Shown here piece by piece: positions 43,740 through 52,913 of a stretch of 64,000 nucleotides of DNA. Origin of the DNA: Natronorubrum halophilum (GTDB lineage Archaea; Halobacteriota; Halobacteria; Halobacteriales; Natrialbaceae); the NCBI RefSeq assembly GCF_003670115.1, contig NZ_QQTY01000001.1, positions 620,001 through 684,000 of the forward strand, given 5' to 3'. The position numbers and the translations under genes are program-made. The first letter of the stretch is position 1. The number at the start of each line of letters is the position of its first letter. Below the pieces are notes generated by a model. It did no database searches. It saw nothing but the letters and a program-made list of their open reading frames with translations, and was not told the origin of the DNA.

Positions 43740-44873
43740 ATGACAAGTGACGCCCTCGAGCATCGTCTCCTCGAGCGAGCGCCGGACGACCGGATCCGGA
43801 TCCTCGACGCCGACGGGAGCGTCGTCGCGCCCGCTCTCGAACCGGATCTCGAGGACGAAACGCTGCTCGGGATGTACCGCGATATGCGCTTTGCCCGACG
43901 GTTCGACGAGCGGATGATCAGCCTCCAGCGACAGGGACGGCTGGGAACGTACGCCTCGCTGGCGGGACAGGAGGGGTCTCAGATCGGCTCGACGTACGCA
44001 CTGGCGGACGAGGACATGCTCTCCTTCCAGTACCGGGAACACGGCGCGCTCGTCTCGCGGGAGCTACCCTGGGAGTACCTGCTGTACTGGATGGGCCACG
44101 AGGACGGAAACGCCGCGCTGACCGATATCAACGTCTTCCCGCTGAACATCTCGATCGGCGGCCACCTCCCCCACGCGGTCGGCTGGTCGTGGGCCGCGAA
44201 GTTGAACGACGACGACCGCGTCAGCGTCGTCCACTTCGGCGACGGCTCCACGTCGGAAGGCGACTTCCACGAGGCGATGAACTTCGCCGGCGTGTTCGAT
44301 ACGCCGACCGTCTTCTTCTGTAACAACAACCAGTGGGCCATCTCGATTCCCCGGGAGAATCAGACGGCGAGTGCGACCATCGCACAGAAAGCTCAGGCCT
44401 ACGGCTTCGAGGGCGTGCAGGTCGACGGCATGGACCCACTCGCGAGCTACGTCGTCACGAAGGCCGCACGGGAGGCGGCTCTCGAGTCCGACGGCGACCG
44501 GTCGCGTCCGACCCTGATAGAGGCGGTACAGTACCGCTACGGCGCGCACACGACGGCCGACGATCCGTCGGTCTACCGGGACGACGAGGAGGTCGAGCGC
44601 TGGCGCGAGCGGGACCCCATCGACCGGTTCGAAACGTACCTGCGAAACCGAGCCGTTCTCGACGACGACCGAATCGAGTCGCTCGAGACCGAAATCGAGG
44701 CGACCCTCGCGGACCTGATCGACCGCGCCGAAGACGCCGACGAAACCGTCGATCCGCGGGAGATGTTCGAGTACACGTACGCGGAGCCGACGCCGCGGCT
44801 CGCGGAGCAACGCGACGCACTCGAAGAACTCCGAGAAACGCACGGCGACGACGAATTACTCGAGTACGAGTAA
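43740..44873 (+). CDS. 2-oxoacid dehydrogenase E1 component, alpha subunit (orphan)
   Basis: A 377-residue thiamine-diphosphate enzyme subunit. The ThDP motif is GDGSTSEGDFHEAMNFAGVF (about residues 164-183), closing with FFCNNNQWAIS, and VQYRYGAHTTADDPSVYR is the usual phosphorylation-loop region. It is similar to PdhA and branched-chain 2-oxoacid dehydrogenase E1-alpha. No E1-beta, E2 or E3 gene follows, which is needed for activity, so a partner must be encoded elsewhere. The ATG at 43740 begins a normal family N-terminus. The reaction on pyruvate versus branched-chain ketoacids cannot be decided. Confidence 0.9.
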   Translation: MTSDALEHRLLERAPDDRIRILDADGSVVAPALEPDLEDETLLGMYRDMRFARRFDERMISLQRQGRLGTYASLAGQEGSQIGSTYALADEDMLSFQYREHGALVSRELPWEYLLYWMGHEDGNAALTDINVFPLNISIGGHLPHAVGWSWAAKLNDDDRVSVVHFGDGSTSEGDFHEAMNFAGVFDTPTVFFCNNNQWAISIPRENQTASATIAQKAQAYGFEGVQVDGMDPLASYVVTKAAREAALESDGDRSRPTLIEAVQYRYGAHTTADDPSVYRDDEEVERWRERDPIDRFETYLRNRAVLDDDRIESLETEIEATLADLIDRAEDADETVDPREMFEYTYAEPTPRLAEQRDALEELRETHGDDELLEYE

Positions 44874-44950
44874 CGTCGGGCGATCGGCTATAAAGACGGC
44901 ACTGAGACAGGGGAACGGCTACCCGTGGATCGGCCACACTCTCGAGTACA

Positions 44951-45448
44951 ATGCAACTCGAGCAGCCGACTCAGGAACCCGCCTGGAGCGGGACGATACC
45001 CAGCGCCATCGACGCGCGAGTACTCGGCCTCGTCGTCGTGACGGCGGGGTTGGCGGCGTCGATAAACGTCCCCTACGGCGGCCTGCCGGTGGCGATCGTT
45101 GCATTCGCTCTTCTCGGCAGTGGTGGCACCATCGTCCATCTGCTTGGCGAACGGAAACTCCGCCGGATCACCGACGGGCTCGTCGAGCGGTGGGTCGCGG
45201 CCGGCGGGCAGGTCGAAACCGTCACCCGGTCGTCCGGCGGGATGCGAACGGAATGGACGGTTCACACGCCCGACGGCGAGATCACCGTCGGCGGCATCGC
45301 ACTGGTCCCGATCGCCAAGCTGGCGGTCGAATGGCAGGGCGTCGGCGACACGATGGCCGCCAGCGAGGCCGAGGCGAATATCGACGAACTCGCGGACAGC
45401 CTCTACGAGGAGTTCTTCGAGATCGGCTCGACACTGCAACGAACGTAG
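44951..45448 (+). CDS. Haloarchaeal membrane protein of unknown function
   Basis: A 165-residue protein with two hydrophobic helices (about 25-42 and 45-65) and a C-terminal soluble part with three short beta strands (TRSSGGMRTEWTVHTPDGEITVGGIAL). Not recognised. It follows the E1-alpha gene by 77 bases on the same strand and could be read with it. The ATG at 44951 is preceded by a modest gap; composition is typical of the genome. Confidence 0.7.
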   Translation: MQLEQPTQEPAWSGTIPSAIDARVLGLVVVTAGLAASINVPYGGLPVAIVAFALLGSGGTIVHLLGERKLRRITDGLVERWVAAGGQVETVTRSSGGMRTEWTVHTPDGEITVGGIALVPIAKLAVEWQGVGDTMAASEAEANIDELADSLYEEFFEIGSTLQRT

Positions 45449-45583
45449 CACCGACCCCGACGAAACCGTTCGGGAGGGATCGTTCCCCTCGATCCACGGC
45501 CAGAGCGGCCGTGCAAGGGGCGGACGTGTCCGTCAGCGGTGTCTGGAGACCAGTTTTAATACTCGCGGCGAGTGGTTTGGCGT

Positions 45584-46516
45584 ATGTCAACAGACTACGT
45601 CCCGTCCGAGATGATGGACCGCGATTCCCGGTCGAATCGGTACTACAGGAACGCGGTTGAGCGCCACTGGAATCCCGCCGAGATCGCTCTCGAGGCGGAC
45701 GTGGCGAACCTCCTCGAGTACATCGAGGGAGCCGAAGACTACGACGCGCGGGCGTGGGATCGAACGCTGAACGGCATCGCGAAGTTCGGCGCGGGCGAGG
45801 ATGCCGTCACCGAGGATCTCTCGCCGCTGGCGACGGTGCTCGAGGGCATCGACGACCAGTTGTTCCTGACGACGCAGCTGTACGAGGAGGCCAAACACGC
45901 CGACTTCTTCGATCGGTACTGGCGCGAGGTCGTCTGGTCGGTCGAAGACGAACTCGGCTGGGATCGCTCGAACCCCCGCGCCGACAAGTGGTTCAACGAT
46001 CCCTACGTCGAACTGTTCGATCGAAACAAGAAGGCCCAGTATCGGCTGCTCGAGGAGGACACTCCCGAAAATCGTGCGAAAGCGTACTGTCACTACCACC
46101 TCACCGTCGAGGGTATCCTCGCCCAGACGGGGTACTACGGGATGCAGACCTCCTACGGCGGCGAGTTCGAGGAGCTCCCCTACCTGCCGGGACTCGTCGA
46201 GGGGTTCACGAAAATCCGTAGCGACGAGGGCCGACACGTCGGGTTCGGGATGAACCAGCTCAAGAAACTCATTCGGGAGGGCGTCGACCCGAAACTCATC
46301 GAGAACACGGTCAACGAACTCCTCCCGCTCGTCCAGGGAATCACCGAGGACGAACGGTTCGAGCCCGACGACGAGGACGAGCGCGTCGGGCTCGAGGACG
46401 GGCAGTTAGCCGCCTACGCGGTCGAAAAACACACCGATCGTATGCGACAGATCACGGACGCCGCCGCCGATATTCCCGACGTCGACGAACTGGTGCAACT
46501 GGAAGGCGACGACTGA
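45584..46516 (+). CDS. R2-like ligand-binding oxidase (R2lox)
   Basis: A 310-residue four-helix ferritin-like protein. Metal ligands are in order: Glu72 (GEDAVT), Glu102 and His105 (EEAKH), Glu176 (TVEGILA), Glu215 and His218 (DEGRH). Val75 lies three residues after Glu72 and Tyr171 five before Glu176, the positions of the Val-Tyr ether crosslink in R2lox, and these identify it over ordinary ribonucleotide reductase R2. R2lox proteins bind an Mn/Fe cofactor and a long-chain fatty acid; their physiological substrate is unknown. It precedes the AMACR-like gene by 72 bases on the same strand, so lipid oxidation is a possible theme. Confidence 0.9.
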   Translation: MSTDYVPSEMMDRDSRSNRYYRNAVERHWNPAEIALEADVANLLEYIEGAEDYDARAWDRTLNGIAKFGAGEDAVTEDLSPLATVLEGIDDQLFLTTQLYEEAKHADFFDRYWREVVWSVEDELGWDRSNPRADKWFNDPYVELFDRNKKAQYRLLEEDTPENRAKAYCHYHLTVEGILAQTGYYGMQTSYGGEFEELPYLPGLVEGFTKIRSDEGRHVGFGMNQLKKLIREGVDPKLIENTVNELLPLVQGITEDERFEPDDEDERVGLEDGQLAAYAVEKHTDRMRQITDAAADIPDVDELVQLEGDD

Positions 46517-46588
46517 CTCGAGTCGGATCGGGTGCGGGATCGATGGTCAGCCCATACGGTAAAGTACCGGTGTGCGGATGCGTTCCGT

Positions 46589-47764
46589 ATGCGACTCGAT
46601 GGCGTTCGTGTGCTCGATCTCTCCCGACTGCTGCCCGGTCCCTACGCGACGCAGCTGCTGGCCGACTCGGGGGCCGAGGTGGTGAAAGTGGAGGACACTG
46701 GCGCGGGCGATTACGCGCGGACGATGGCCCCCGAATCGTCCCGCGGTTTCGGTGCGATCTTCGAGATGGTAAACCGAGGGAAGCGAAGCGTCGCGATAGA
46801 TCTGAAAACCGAGACCGGACGGGCCGTTTTCTATCGACTCGTCGAGGACGCCGACGTCGTCCTCGAGGGGTTCCGCCCGAGCGTCGTGGACCGGCTCGGA
46901 ATCGACTACGAGACGCTCACGGCGCACAACGACGAACTGGTCTACTGTTCGCTCACCGGCTACGGACAGGACGGCCCCTGGGCCGATCGCGCCGGGCACG
47001 ACCTCAACTACGTCGCCCTGGCCGGACTGCTCGATATGACTCGAGAATCGCCGGACGGGAAGCCACGGCTGACCGGCTACCCCATCGGAGATATGGCCGG
47101 GGGCCTGTTCGCCGCGTTCGCCATCGTCGAAGCCCTGCTTTCGCGCGAACTCGGCAACACCGGCGGCGAGTATATCGACGTGGCGATGGCCGACGTCGTC
47201 GCCTCGTTCTCCCAGTCGATCGCCTATCAGTCGCTGACCGGCGATCCAGCCGAACCGCGGCCAGGGGAAACGGAACTGACCGGCGGCGTCCCGTGGTACG
47301 ACAGCTACGAAACCGCGGACGGGAACTGGGTGACGCTCGCCGCCCTCGAGCCGAAGTTCTGGCGAGCGTTCTGCGAGGCCGTCGGCCGAACCGACCTCGT
47401 CGACGCGCACGGATCGTCGGATCCGGACGTACTCGCCGCCCTCGAGCACGAACTCTGCGACCTCTTCCGCGAGCGAGCGCGAGACGAGTGGGAGGCTGCT
47501 CTCGAGAACGTCGACGCCGCGTTCGCCGGCGTCTACGCGCCGACCGAAATGGTCGACCACCCGCAGTTTCGGGCGCGGGGCCTCGTCGAGCGTCCCGCCG
47601 ACGCGCCACCGCGAATCGGGTTTCCGGCCCGGAGCACCACCGACCCAGAAGCGACCGATGAGATGGTCCCGAATCAGGGTGAACACACTCGACAGTATCT
47701 CGCCGACTCGGGGTACGGTGACGCGGAAATCGAGTCGCTCCTCGAGTCCGGCGTCGTCCAGTGA
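46589..47764 (+). CDS. CaiB/BaiF family enzyme, AMACR-like
   Basis: A 391-residue CoA-transferase/racemase-family protein. MRLDGVRVLDLSRLLPGPYATQLLADSGAEVVKVE is the standard opening. The segment GYGQDGPWADRAGHDLNYVALAG with His137, and IGDMAGG with Asp168, match the His/Asp pair of alpha-methylacyl-CoA racemase more than the Asp-only formyl-CoA transferases. It would epimerise a 2-methyl-branched acyl-CoA, for example from branched or isoprenoid lipid breakdown. It follows R2lox. The ATG at 46589 begins the family opening; an upstream start adds unsupported residues. Confidence 0.88.
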   Translation: MRLDGVRVLDLSRLLPGPYATQLLADSGAEVVKVEDTGAGDYARTMAPESSRGFGAIFEMVNRGKRSVAIDLKTETGRAVFYRLVEDADVVLEGFRPSVVDRLGIDYETLTAHNDELVYCSLTGYGQDGPWADRAGHDLNYVALAGLLDMTRESPDGKPRLTGYPIGDMAGGLFAAFAIVEALLSRELGNTGGEYIDVAMADVVASFSQSIAYQSLTGDPAEPRPGETELTGGVPWYDSYETADGNWVTLAALEPKFWRAFCEAVGRTDLVDAHGSSDPDVLAALEHELCDLFRERARDEWEAALENVDAAFAGVYAPTEMVDHPQFRARGLVERPADAPPRIGFPARSTTDPEATDEMVPNQGEHTRQYLADSGYGDAEIESLLESGVVQ

Positions 47765-47978
47765 TGGGACCGCACGCTCGGTCGCATCCCCCCGAGGATG
47801 TGCGGTATCCACGGCGACGGGCTCCGTGTTTCGAGATTGTCGAATTGTACAATGACCGAGTTGAGTAGCGAATGCTGAACAGAACGAGTGGAGAGGGTCG
47901 TTTTTGTAGCCACGAAAAAAGGATACTAGGGCATATGGTGTGTATTCACACAGCAGTTATGTGGTGGGTAGTGATACC

Positions 47979-48440
47979 ATGGTACAACCGATGATAGAGA
48001 CACCGATCGAATACGTGGTAACGCAAACCGCTCGAACGCTCGAGCCGGAAACGCCCGTGAGCGAGGCTGCAAGCCGTCTCCGCGATCCGGATGTGTCGGC
48101 GCTAGTCGTCCTCGAGGACGAGACCGTGGTCGGCATCGTCACCGAGTCGGAGATCGTCGCGTTCGTGGCCGAAACGCTCGAGCCCCATCCGGTCGAGGCG
48201 GTCATGTCGTCGCCCGTGACAACGGTCTCGCCGAGCGAATCGATTACCGACGCCGCCGCGGCGATGCGAACGAACGGCGTCAAACAGCTCCCGGTCGTCG
48301 AGGGCGACACCTACCGCGGGCTCGTTTCCGCAACTGCGCTCGCGCCTTACCTCTCGCGACACCGGCTCGAGATCGACTGGCGGGACGACCCGATCCGGAT
48401 CGGCGTCGACGACAGTCCCGGAATCCCGGTCAGCGAATAG
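47979..48440 (+). CDS. CBS-domain pair protein
   Basis: A 153-residue protein built of two CBS domains (about residues 10-62 and 70-120): ETPVSEAASRLRDPDVSALVVLED and the SPSESITDAAAAMRTNGVKQLPVVEG repeat, with a C-terminal extension of about 30 residues. CBS pairs bind adenosyl ligands and act as sensors. No partner domain is fused. An AT-rich zone (about 47915-47945) with several TATA-like strings precedes it, and the ATG at 47979 is preferred to one 39 bases upstream. Confidence 0.86.
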   Translation: MVQPMIETPIEYVVTQTARTLEPETPVSEAASRLRDPDVSALVVLEDETVVGIVTESEIVAFVAETLEPHPVEAVMSSPVTTVSPSESITDAAAAMRTNGVKQLPVVEGDTYRGLVSATALAPYLSRHRLEIDWRDDPIRIGVDDSPGIPVSE

Positions 48441-48504
48441 CGAGATCGTCGTCCCGTTCGGAGGTCAGCGCACCCCGGTCGCTCCCTTCTGAAGTCTCGA
48501 GCGC

Positions 48505-49023
48505 TCACTCGAACAGTTCCTCGTGTCGGCCGGCGAGGTTCGTGTACTCGCCGGACGAAAAATCCTCGAAGATCGCTTCCCCGTCGATTCCCGTCTCCTC
48601 GAGCGGCGTGATCTCGGCGGGCACGCCGCGGGCGAACGACTCCGGCGGGATGTCGTACTCGTCGGGAACGACCGTGCCAGCGGCGACGACGCTGCCCGCT
48701 CCGATCGTCGCCCCGGTGTTGATCGTCGCGTTGAACCCGACCAGCGCGCGCGCTTCGACGCTCGCCTCGTTGAGGACGGCACCGTGCCCGACCATGACCC
48801 GCGCCTCGAGTTCGGACGCGTGAATCGTGGCGTTGTCGCCGACGTGTGCTTGCCGACCGACGCGAACGGGGCCGATGTCGCCGCGGAGGACGACACCCGG
48901 CCAGACGCTCGCCTCGCTCTCGATCCGGACGTCGCCGACCAGCGTCGCCTCTCGGCTCACCGACGCCCCGTCATCGATCGTCGGTCGTTCGCCTTCGAAT
49001 TCGTAGGTCCGGCTATCAACCAT
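48505..49023 (-). CDS. Gamma-carbonic-anhydrase-like left-handed beta-helix protein
   Basis: A 172-residue hexapeptide-repeat protein. It has VSREATLVGDVRIESEASVWPGVVLRGDIGPVRVG and the metal-site pattern HVGDNATIHASE ... VMVGHGAVLN (His residues as in gamma carbonic anhydrase and YrdA), followed by repeated turns (GATIGAGSVVAAGTVVP). A C-terminal helix closes the fold. Whether it hydrates CO2 is unknown; many YrdA-like proteins show no activity. The ATG at 49023 begins the fold. Confidence 0.9.
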   Translation of the reverse strand: MVDSRTYEFEGERPTIDDGASVSREATLVGDVRIESEASVWPGVVLRGDIGPVRVGRQAHVGDNATIHASELEARVMVGHGAVLNEASVEARALVGFNATINTGATIGAGSVVAAGTVVPDEYDIPPESFARGVPAEITPLEETGIDGEAIFEDFSSGEYTNLAGRHEELFE

Positions 49024-49219
49024 GGATAACCAGATCACGATTCCGCCTATAATACTGAATCAAGGCCATCGTGACAGTCAGTATCGTACGGAAATCGATG
49101 GGACGGAACGCGGGACCAGCGACAGAGCGGCTCGTTACCATTGTATGGTGGTGAGATACATCTGAGGGTGTGCAAGCCCGCCCCTTATGCACAGTCGGAA
49201 CCGACTACCACTCGAAATC

Positions 49220-50062
49220 ATGAGTCAGTCAGAATCCCCACTTCGAGCGATGTTCGACGTCCAGCGAACGGCACTGAAGCAAAGCCAGCAGCTGTTCAAG
49301 CAGGGCCTGGCCACCCAGCGTACCGTGGACACGATGGCGCTTACCGGGCTGAAAGGCCAGGAGTCTCTCCAGCGCCAGCAACTCGAGGTCGCCCAGGCGG
49401 CGACCCGCGGCTACGTCAGTGCGACGACTGCACTGCTGCCCGGCGACGAGCCGTCGGACGCGTATCGAACCATCGACGAGACGTTTGGTCGGCTGAAAAC
49501 GACCCACGCCGAGTTCTACGACGCCCTCGAGCAGGAGCTCGAGCGAGACGTCGATTCCGCCACCGAACTCTCCAGCGAGTTCGTAGATGCTCTCGACGAA
49601 CAGACCGACCAGCTGCTCGAGATGTCCCACACGGTCGAAGACCGGACGGTCCAGAACGTCGACGAACTCTCGGGACAGCTCCGCGAGCAACTCGAGCGGA
49701 CCCAGGAGCTACAGGACGAACTCGAAGCGCAACTCGAGACCCAGACCGGCGACGTCGCGGACCTGCTCGAACGGCAGTCCGAACAGGTCGACCAGTTCCA
49801 GCAGCAACTCGAAGCGCAAGCCGAAGACGTCACCCAGCAGCTTCAGAACCAGCAGATCGAGGCGCAGACGACGATCGCGACCGATCCGGAGCACACGCTC
49901 GAGTCCATCGAGGGTATCGACGACGACGTCCGCGAGCAGCTCTCGGACGCCGGTATCGCGACGATCGACGATCTCGTTCGCGCCGACGCAGAGACCGTCT
50001 CCGAAGCCGCCGAGGTCTCGACGAGCGACGCCGAGGAGTGGATCGAACAGGCCGAAGCGTAA
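49220..50062 (+). CDS. Coiled-coil protein with C-terminal helix-hairpin-helix
   Basis: A 280-residue protein that is almost all helical. Residues 5-75 form an amphipathic helix with many Gln, similar in look to phasins. Residues about 95-215 are long heptad coiled coil rich in Gln/Glu (LREQLERTQELQDELEAQLE). Residues 225-280 are a helix-hairpin-helix of the kind in ribosomal or DNA-binding proteins (SIEGIDDDVREQLSDAGIATIDDLV). No membrane segment. The function is not known; DNA- or granule-associated scaffold roles are both possible. The upstream region 49140-49219 contains its likely promoter. Confidence 0.78.
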   Translation: MSQSESPLRAMFDVQRTALKQSQQLFKQGLATQRTVDTMALTGLKGQESLQRQQLEVAQAATRGYVSATTALLPGDEPSDAYRTIDETFGRLKTTHAEFYDALEQELERDVDSATELSSEFVDALDEQTDQLLEMSHTVEDRTVQNVDELSGQLREQLERTQELQDELEAQLETQTGDVADLLERQSEQVDQFQQQLEAQAEDVTQQLQNQQIEAQTTIATDPEHTLESIEGIDDDVREQLSDAGIATIDDLVRADAETVSEAAEVSTSDAEEWIEQAEA

Positions 50063-50149
50063 GTCGACAAGGCGAAGCCTGATCGCGTCCGTCCCGAAGC
50101 CGAATCCGACAACAACGACGGTTTCCCTCTTGGGACCGTTCTTCCTCGT

Positions 50150-50806
50150 ATGCTCGTCCTCGGTGATGCTCACGCGACGGAGCCGGACCGTCGGGAGATC
50201 CTCCTCGAACTGTATCGATCTCTCGAGCCCGCCCGTGTGATACAACTCGGGGACCTCGAGTACTACGACCTCCCGGCACCGACGTGGTTCGTCGCCGGGA
50301 ACAACGAGGACTTCGACGTCATCGAAGCGTTACGCGCAGGTGATCGCCCACCGGAGACGGACAACGTCCACCTGCTCGCGAGCACCGTCGCGACCGTCGG
50401 CGGGCGTCGCGTAGCCGGTCTCTCGGGGAACTACGCGCCGACGAAGTACGACCTCCCGCGAGCGGAACTCGAGGGAGAGCGGCGTCGCCACTTCACGCAC
50501 GAAGACATCGAACGGGCGGCCGAGCTATCCGACGTGGACGTTCTGCTCACCCACGAGGCACCGACCGGGTTGCTGTCGTACGGCTACGATCCCGGCTGCG
50601 AGCACATCGACGAGCTACTCGAGGCGCTCTCGCCCTCGCTGTGTCTGGTCGGCCACCACCACCGTCACCGCGAGACCGAGATCGGCGAGACCAGCGTCGT
50701 GAGCCTCGCACCCGCGTGGGAGCGATACTACACACTGGATCCCGAGACGCTGGCCCTCGAGGCGCACGATCACGACCGAGGGCCCGACAGCGTATCCGAT
50801 CGATGA
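50150..50806 (+). CDS. Metallophosphoesterase (YfcE-type calcineurin-like)
   Basis: A 218-residue phosphoesterase. Metal-site segments are LVLGDAHA (residues 2-9), IQLGDLEYYD, VAGNNED, LLTHEAPTG and LVGHHHRH. This is the MJ0936/YfcE subset, which cleaves phosphodiesters of unknown physiological type. Length is near the family norm. It is 87 bases after the coiled-coil gene; co-transcription is possible. The ATG begins the first motif. Confidence 0.87.
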   Translation: MLVLGDAHATEPDRREILLELYRSLEPARVIQLGDLEYYDLPAPTWFVAGNNEDFDVIEALRAGDRPPETDNVHLLASTVATVGGRRVAGLSGNYAPTKYDLPRAELEGERRRHFTHEDIERAAELSDVDVLLTHEAPTGLLSYGYDPGCEHIDELLEALSPSLCLVGHHHRHRETEIGETSVVSLAPAWERYYTLDPETLALEAHDHDRGPDSVSDR

Positions 50807-50938
50807 CTCGACAGCGGTTTCTACGCGCTATTCCGTGGATGTAACGTCCCAGATGCCGTCGATACTCCGCCGGACGAGACGGCGCGAGCTACCTGAAAAA
50901 GCGAAAGAGAAACAGCGAGCGAACCGACGGCTGTCGCG

Positions 50939-52291
50939 TTAGAACGTCTCGAGGTAGCGGTCGAGTTCCCAGTCGGAAACGTCGATGAGGTACTCCTCGA
51001 ACTCCTGGCGCTTGGCCTCGACGAACTTCGACGCGATGTGTTCGCCGAGGGCGTTGTAAATCGCCTCGTCTTCCTCGAGGGCGTCGACGGCGGCGCCGAG
51101 GTTGGACGGCAGGGTCTCGATGCCGTACTCCTCGCGCTTGGCCTCGTCGAACTCGTAGATGTTATCCCGAACCGGATCGGGTGCCTCGAGATTCTGCTCG
51201 ATGCCGTCGAGACCGGCGTGGATCATCACGGCGATGGCGAGGTAGGGGTTACAGGACGGATCGGGCGAGCGCAGTTCGACGCGCGAAGCCGCCGGGACCC
51301 GGGCGGCCGGTTTTCGGATCAGCGCCGAGCGGTTGCGGTCGGACCAGGCGATGTAGACGGGTGCCTCGTAGCCGGGGACGAGACGCTTGTAGCTGTTAAC
51401 GGTGGGGTTCGCGATGGCCGTGATTGCGGGCGCGTGCTCTAAGATGCCGGCGAGGAACGAGTGTGCCGTCTCGCTCAGGTTGAACTCGTCGTCCTCGTCG
51501 TGGAAGGCGTTCTCGCCGTCTTTGAACAGCGACAGGTGCGTGTGCATCCCCGAGCCGTTGATCTTCGGGATCGGTTTCGGCATGAACGTCGCGTGCTGAT
51601 CGTGTTGGGCGGCGATCGCACGGACGACGGTACGGAACGTCCCGACGTTGTCCGCCGTCGTCAGGGCGTCGTCGTACTCGAAGTTGATCTCGTGTTGGCC
51701 CTTGGCGACCTCGTGGTGACTGGCTTCGATCTCGAAGTCCATGCTCTCGAGGCCGTAAATGATGTCACGGCGAACGTCGGAAGCGAGATCTTTCGGTGCG
51801 AGGTCGAAGTAGCCGCCCTGATCACCCGTTTCGGTCGTCGCACGCCCCTCTTCGTCCTCTTCGAAGAGGAAGAACTCCGGTTCGGGTGCGGCGTTGACCT
51901 CGTAGCCCATTTCGTCGGCGCGGTCGAGCGCGTTCTTGAGGACACGGCGCGGATCGCCCTCGAACGGTTCGCCCGTAGTGGTGTTGTAGACGTCACAGAT
52001 CATCCGGCCCGCGGCGCTCTCTTCCTTCTGGCGCCATGGCAGGATTGCGAACGTCTCCGGATCGGGAACGAGACGCATATCCGATTCCTGAATGCGCACG
52101 AAGCCTTCGATCGAAGAGCCGTCGAAATAGATCCCGTCGGTAAATGCCTTCTCGGCCTGTCGAGCCGGAACAGAAACGTTCTTTACAGTCCCTAGAATGT
52201 CGGTAAATTGGAGTCGAAGGAAGTCGACGTCTTTCTCCTCGATTTCGTCAAGTACGGCCTGCTCGGTCTCAGTGATGTTTCCGCTTGTCAT
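50939..52291 (-). CDS. glnA: Glutamine synthetase, type I
   Basis: A 450-residue GSI. Conserved parts are the beta-grasp start ([21 protein letters not shown]), [17 protein letters not shown], the ATP region of [45 protein letters not shown], and the latch [34 protein letters not shown]. The position of the adenylylatable Tyr of enteric GS is [14 protein letters not shown], lacking NLYDLP, so covalent control is not expected. It assimilates ammonia with glutamate and ATP. It is divergent from an Lrp regulator, which likely controls it. The ATG at 52291 is about 10 bases after the predicted start site. Confidence 0.96.
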   Translation of the reverse strand: MTSGNITETEQAVLDEIEEKDVDFLRLQFTDILGTVKNVSVPARQAEKAFTDGIYFDGSSIEGFVRIQESDMRLVPDPETFAILPWRQKEESAAGRMICDVYNTTTGEPFEGDPRRVLKNALDRADEMGYEVNAAPEPEFFLFEEDEEGRATTETGDQGGYFDLAPKDLASDVRRDIIYGLESMDFEIEASHHEVAKGQHEINFEYDDALTTADNVGTFRTVVRAIAAQHDQHATFMPKPIPKINGSGMHTHLSLFKDGENAFHDEDDEFNLSETAHSFLAGILEHAPAITAIANPTVNSYKRLVPGYEAPVYIAWSDRNRSALIRKPAARVPAASRVELRSPDPSCNPYLAIAVMIHAGLDGIEQNLEAPDPVRDNIYEFDEAKREEYGIETLPSNLGAAVDALEEDEAIYNALGEHIASKFVEAKRQEFEEYLIDVSDWELDRYLETF

Positions 52292-52408
52292 CTTTCTGGT
52301 CGTGCTATCCAAGTAACTCCGCTACTAAAACCCTACTGCTCCAAGCAAATCTTCTATCCGCCAGCTGAAACTGCATATTCGTAAAGTTCTAAAGGCCACA
52401 GTGAGAGT
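52292..52408. promoter_or_regulatory. Divergent promoter region of glnA and its Lrp neighbour
   Basis: A 117-base region lower in GC. On the minus strand a GGTTTTAGTAGC string (52321-52332) is about 26 bases before a start site near 52301, giving glnA a short leader. On the plus strand CGTAAAG (52380-52386) lies about 26 bases before the Lrp ATG at 52409, so that gene is probably leaderless. The closeness suggests shared control by the Lrp protein. Confidence 0.55.
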
Positions 52409-52879
52409 ATGGATGTGATGACGTACGAAAATCTCGATGCAAAACTAGTGAATTCACTTCTGGGCGACGGGCGAGCGAGTCTCCGCAGTCTCGCCGAGGA
52501 ACTCGACGTCTCCGTAACGACCGTTTCGAATCACCTCTCTGACCTCGAGGAGCAAGGAGTTATCGAGGGCTACACACCGCGCGTCGATTACGACGCGGTC
52601 GGCTACGACGTGACGGCCGTGATACAACTCCAGGTCGAAGGGAACGCACTCCCCGACATCACGGAGACGCTACGCGACCACCGTCAGATGATCAGCGTCT
52701 ACGAGGTCACCGGCGACTACGACGTGATCGCCATCGGGAAGTTCAAAGACACCGACGGGATGAACGACCAGATCAAGCAACTCCTGACGGACCCCGATAT
52801 CAAGGCGTCGAACACCAGCGTCGTCCTCAATTCGGTCAGCGAGAACGAACAGTTCGAACTCGAAGTCAAAGAGAACTGA
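52409..52879 (+). CDS. Lrp/AsnC family transcriptional regulator beside glnA
   Basis: A 156-residue regulator. Residues 1-65 are a winged helix ([42 protein letters not shown]), and the rest is the RAM effector domain ([37 protein letters not shown]). Haloarchaea keep such a gene next to glnA, and there its product is thought to respond to glutamine or nitrogen state. It differs from the Lrp protein at 17.8 kb in sequence. The start may be 52409 or the ATG at 52418; the promoter spacing prefers the first. Confidence 0.92.
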   Translation: MDVMTYENLDAKLVNSLLGDGRASLRSLAEELDVSVTTVSNHLSDLEEQGVIEGYTPRVDYDAVGYDVTAVIQLQVEGNALPDITETLRDHRQMISVYEVTGDYDVIAIGKFKDTDGMNDQIKQLLTDPDIKASNTSVVLNSVSENEQFELEVKEN

Positions 52880-52913
52880 TCCGATCGGCGAACGGACCGT
52901 TATTCGATCTGTA

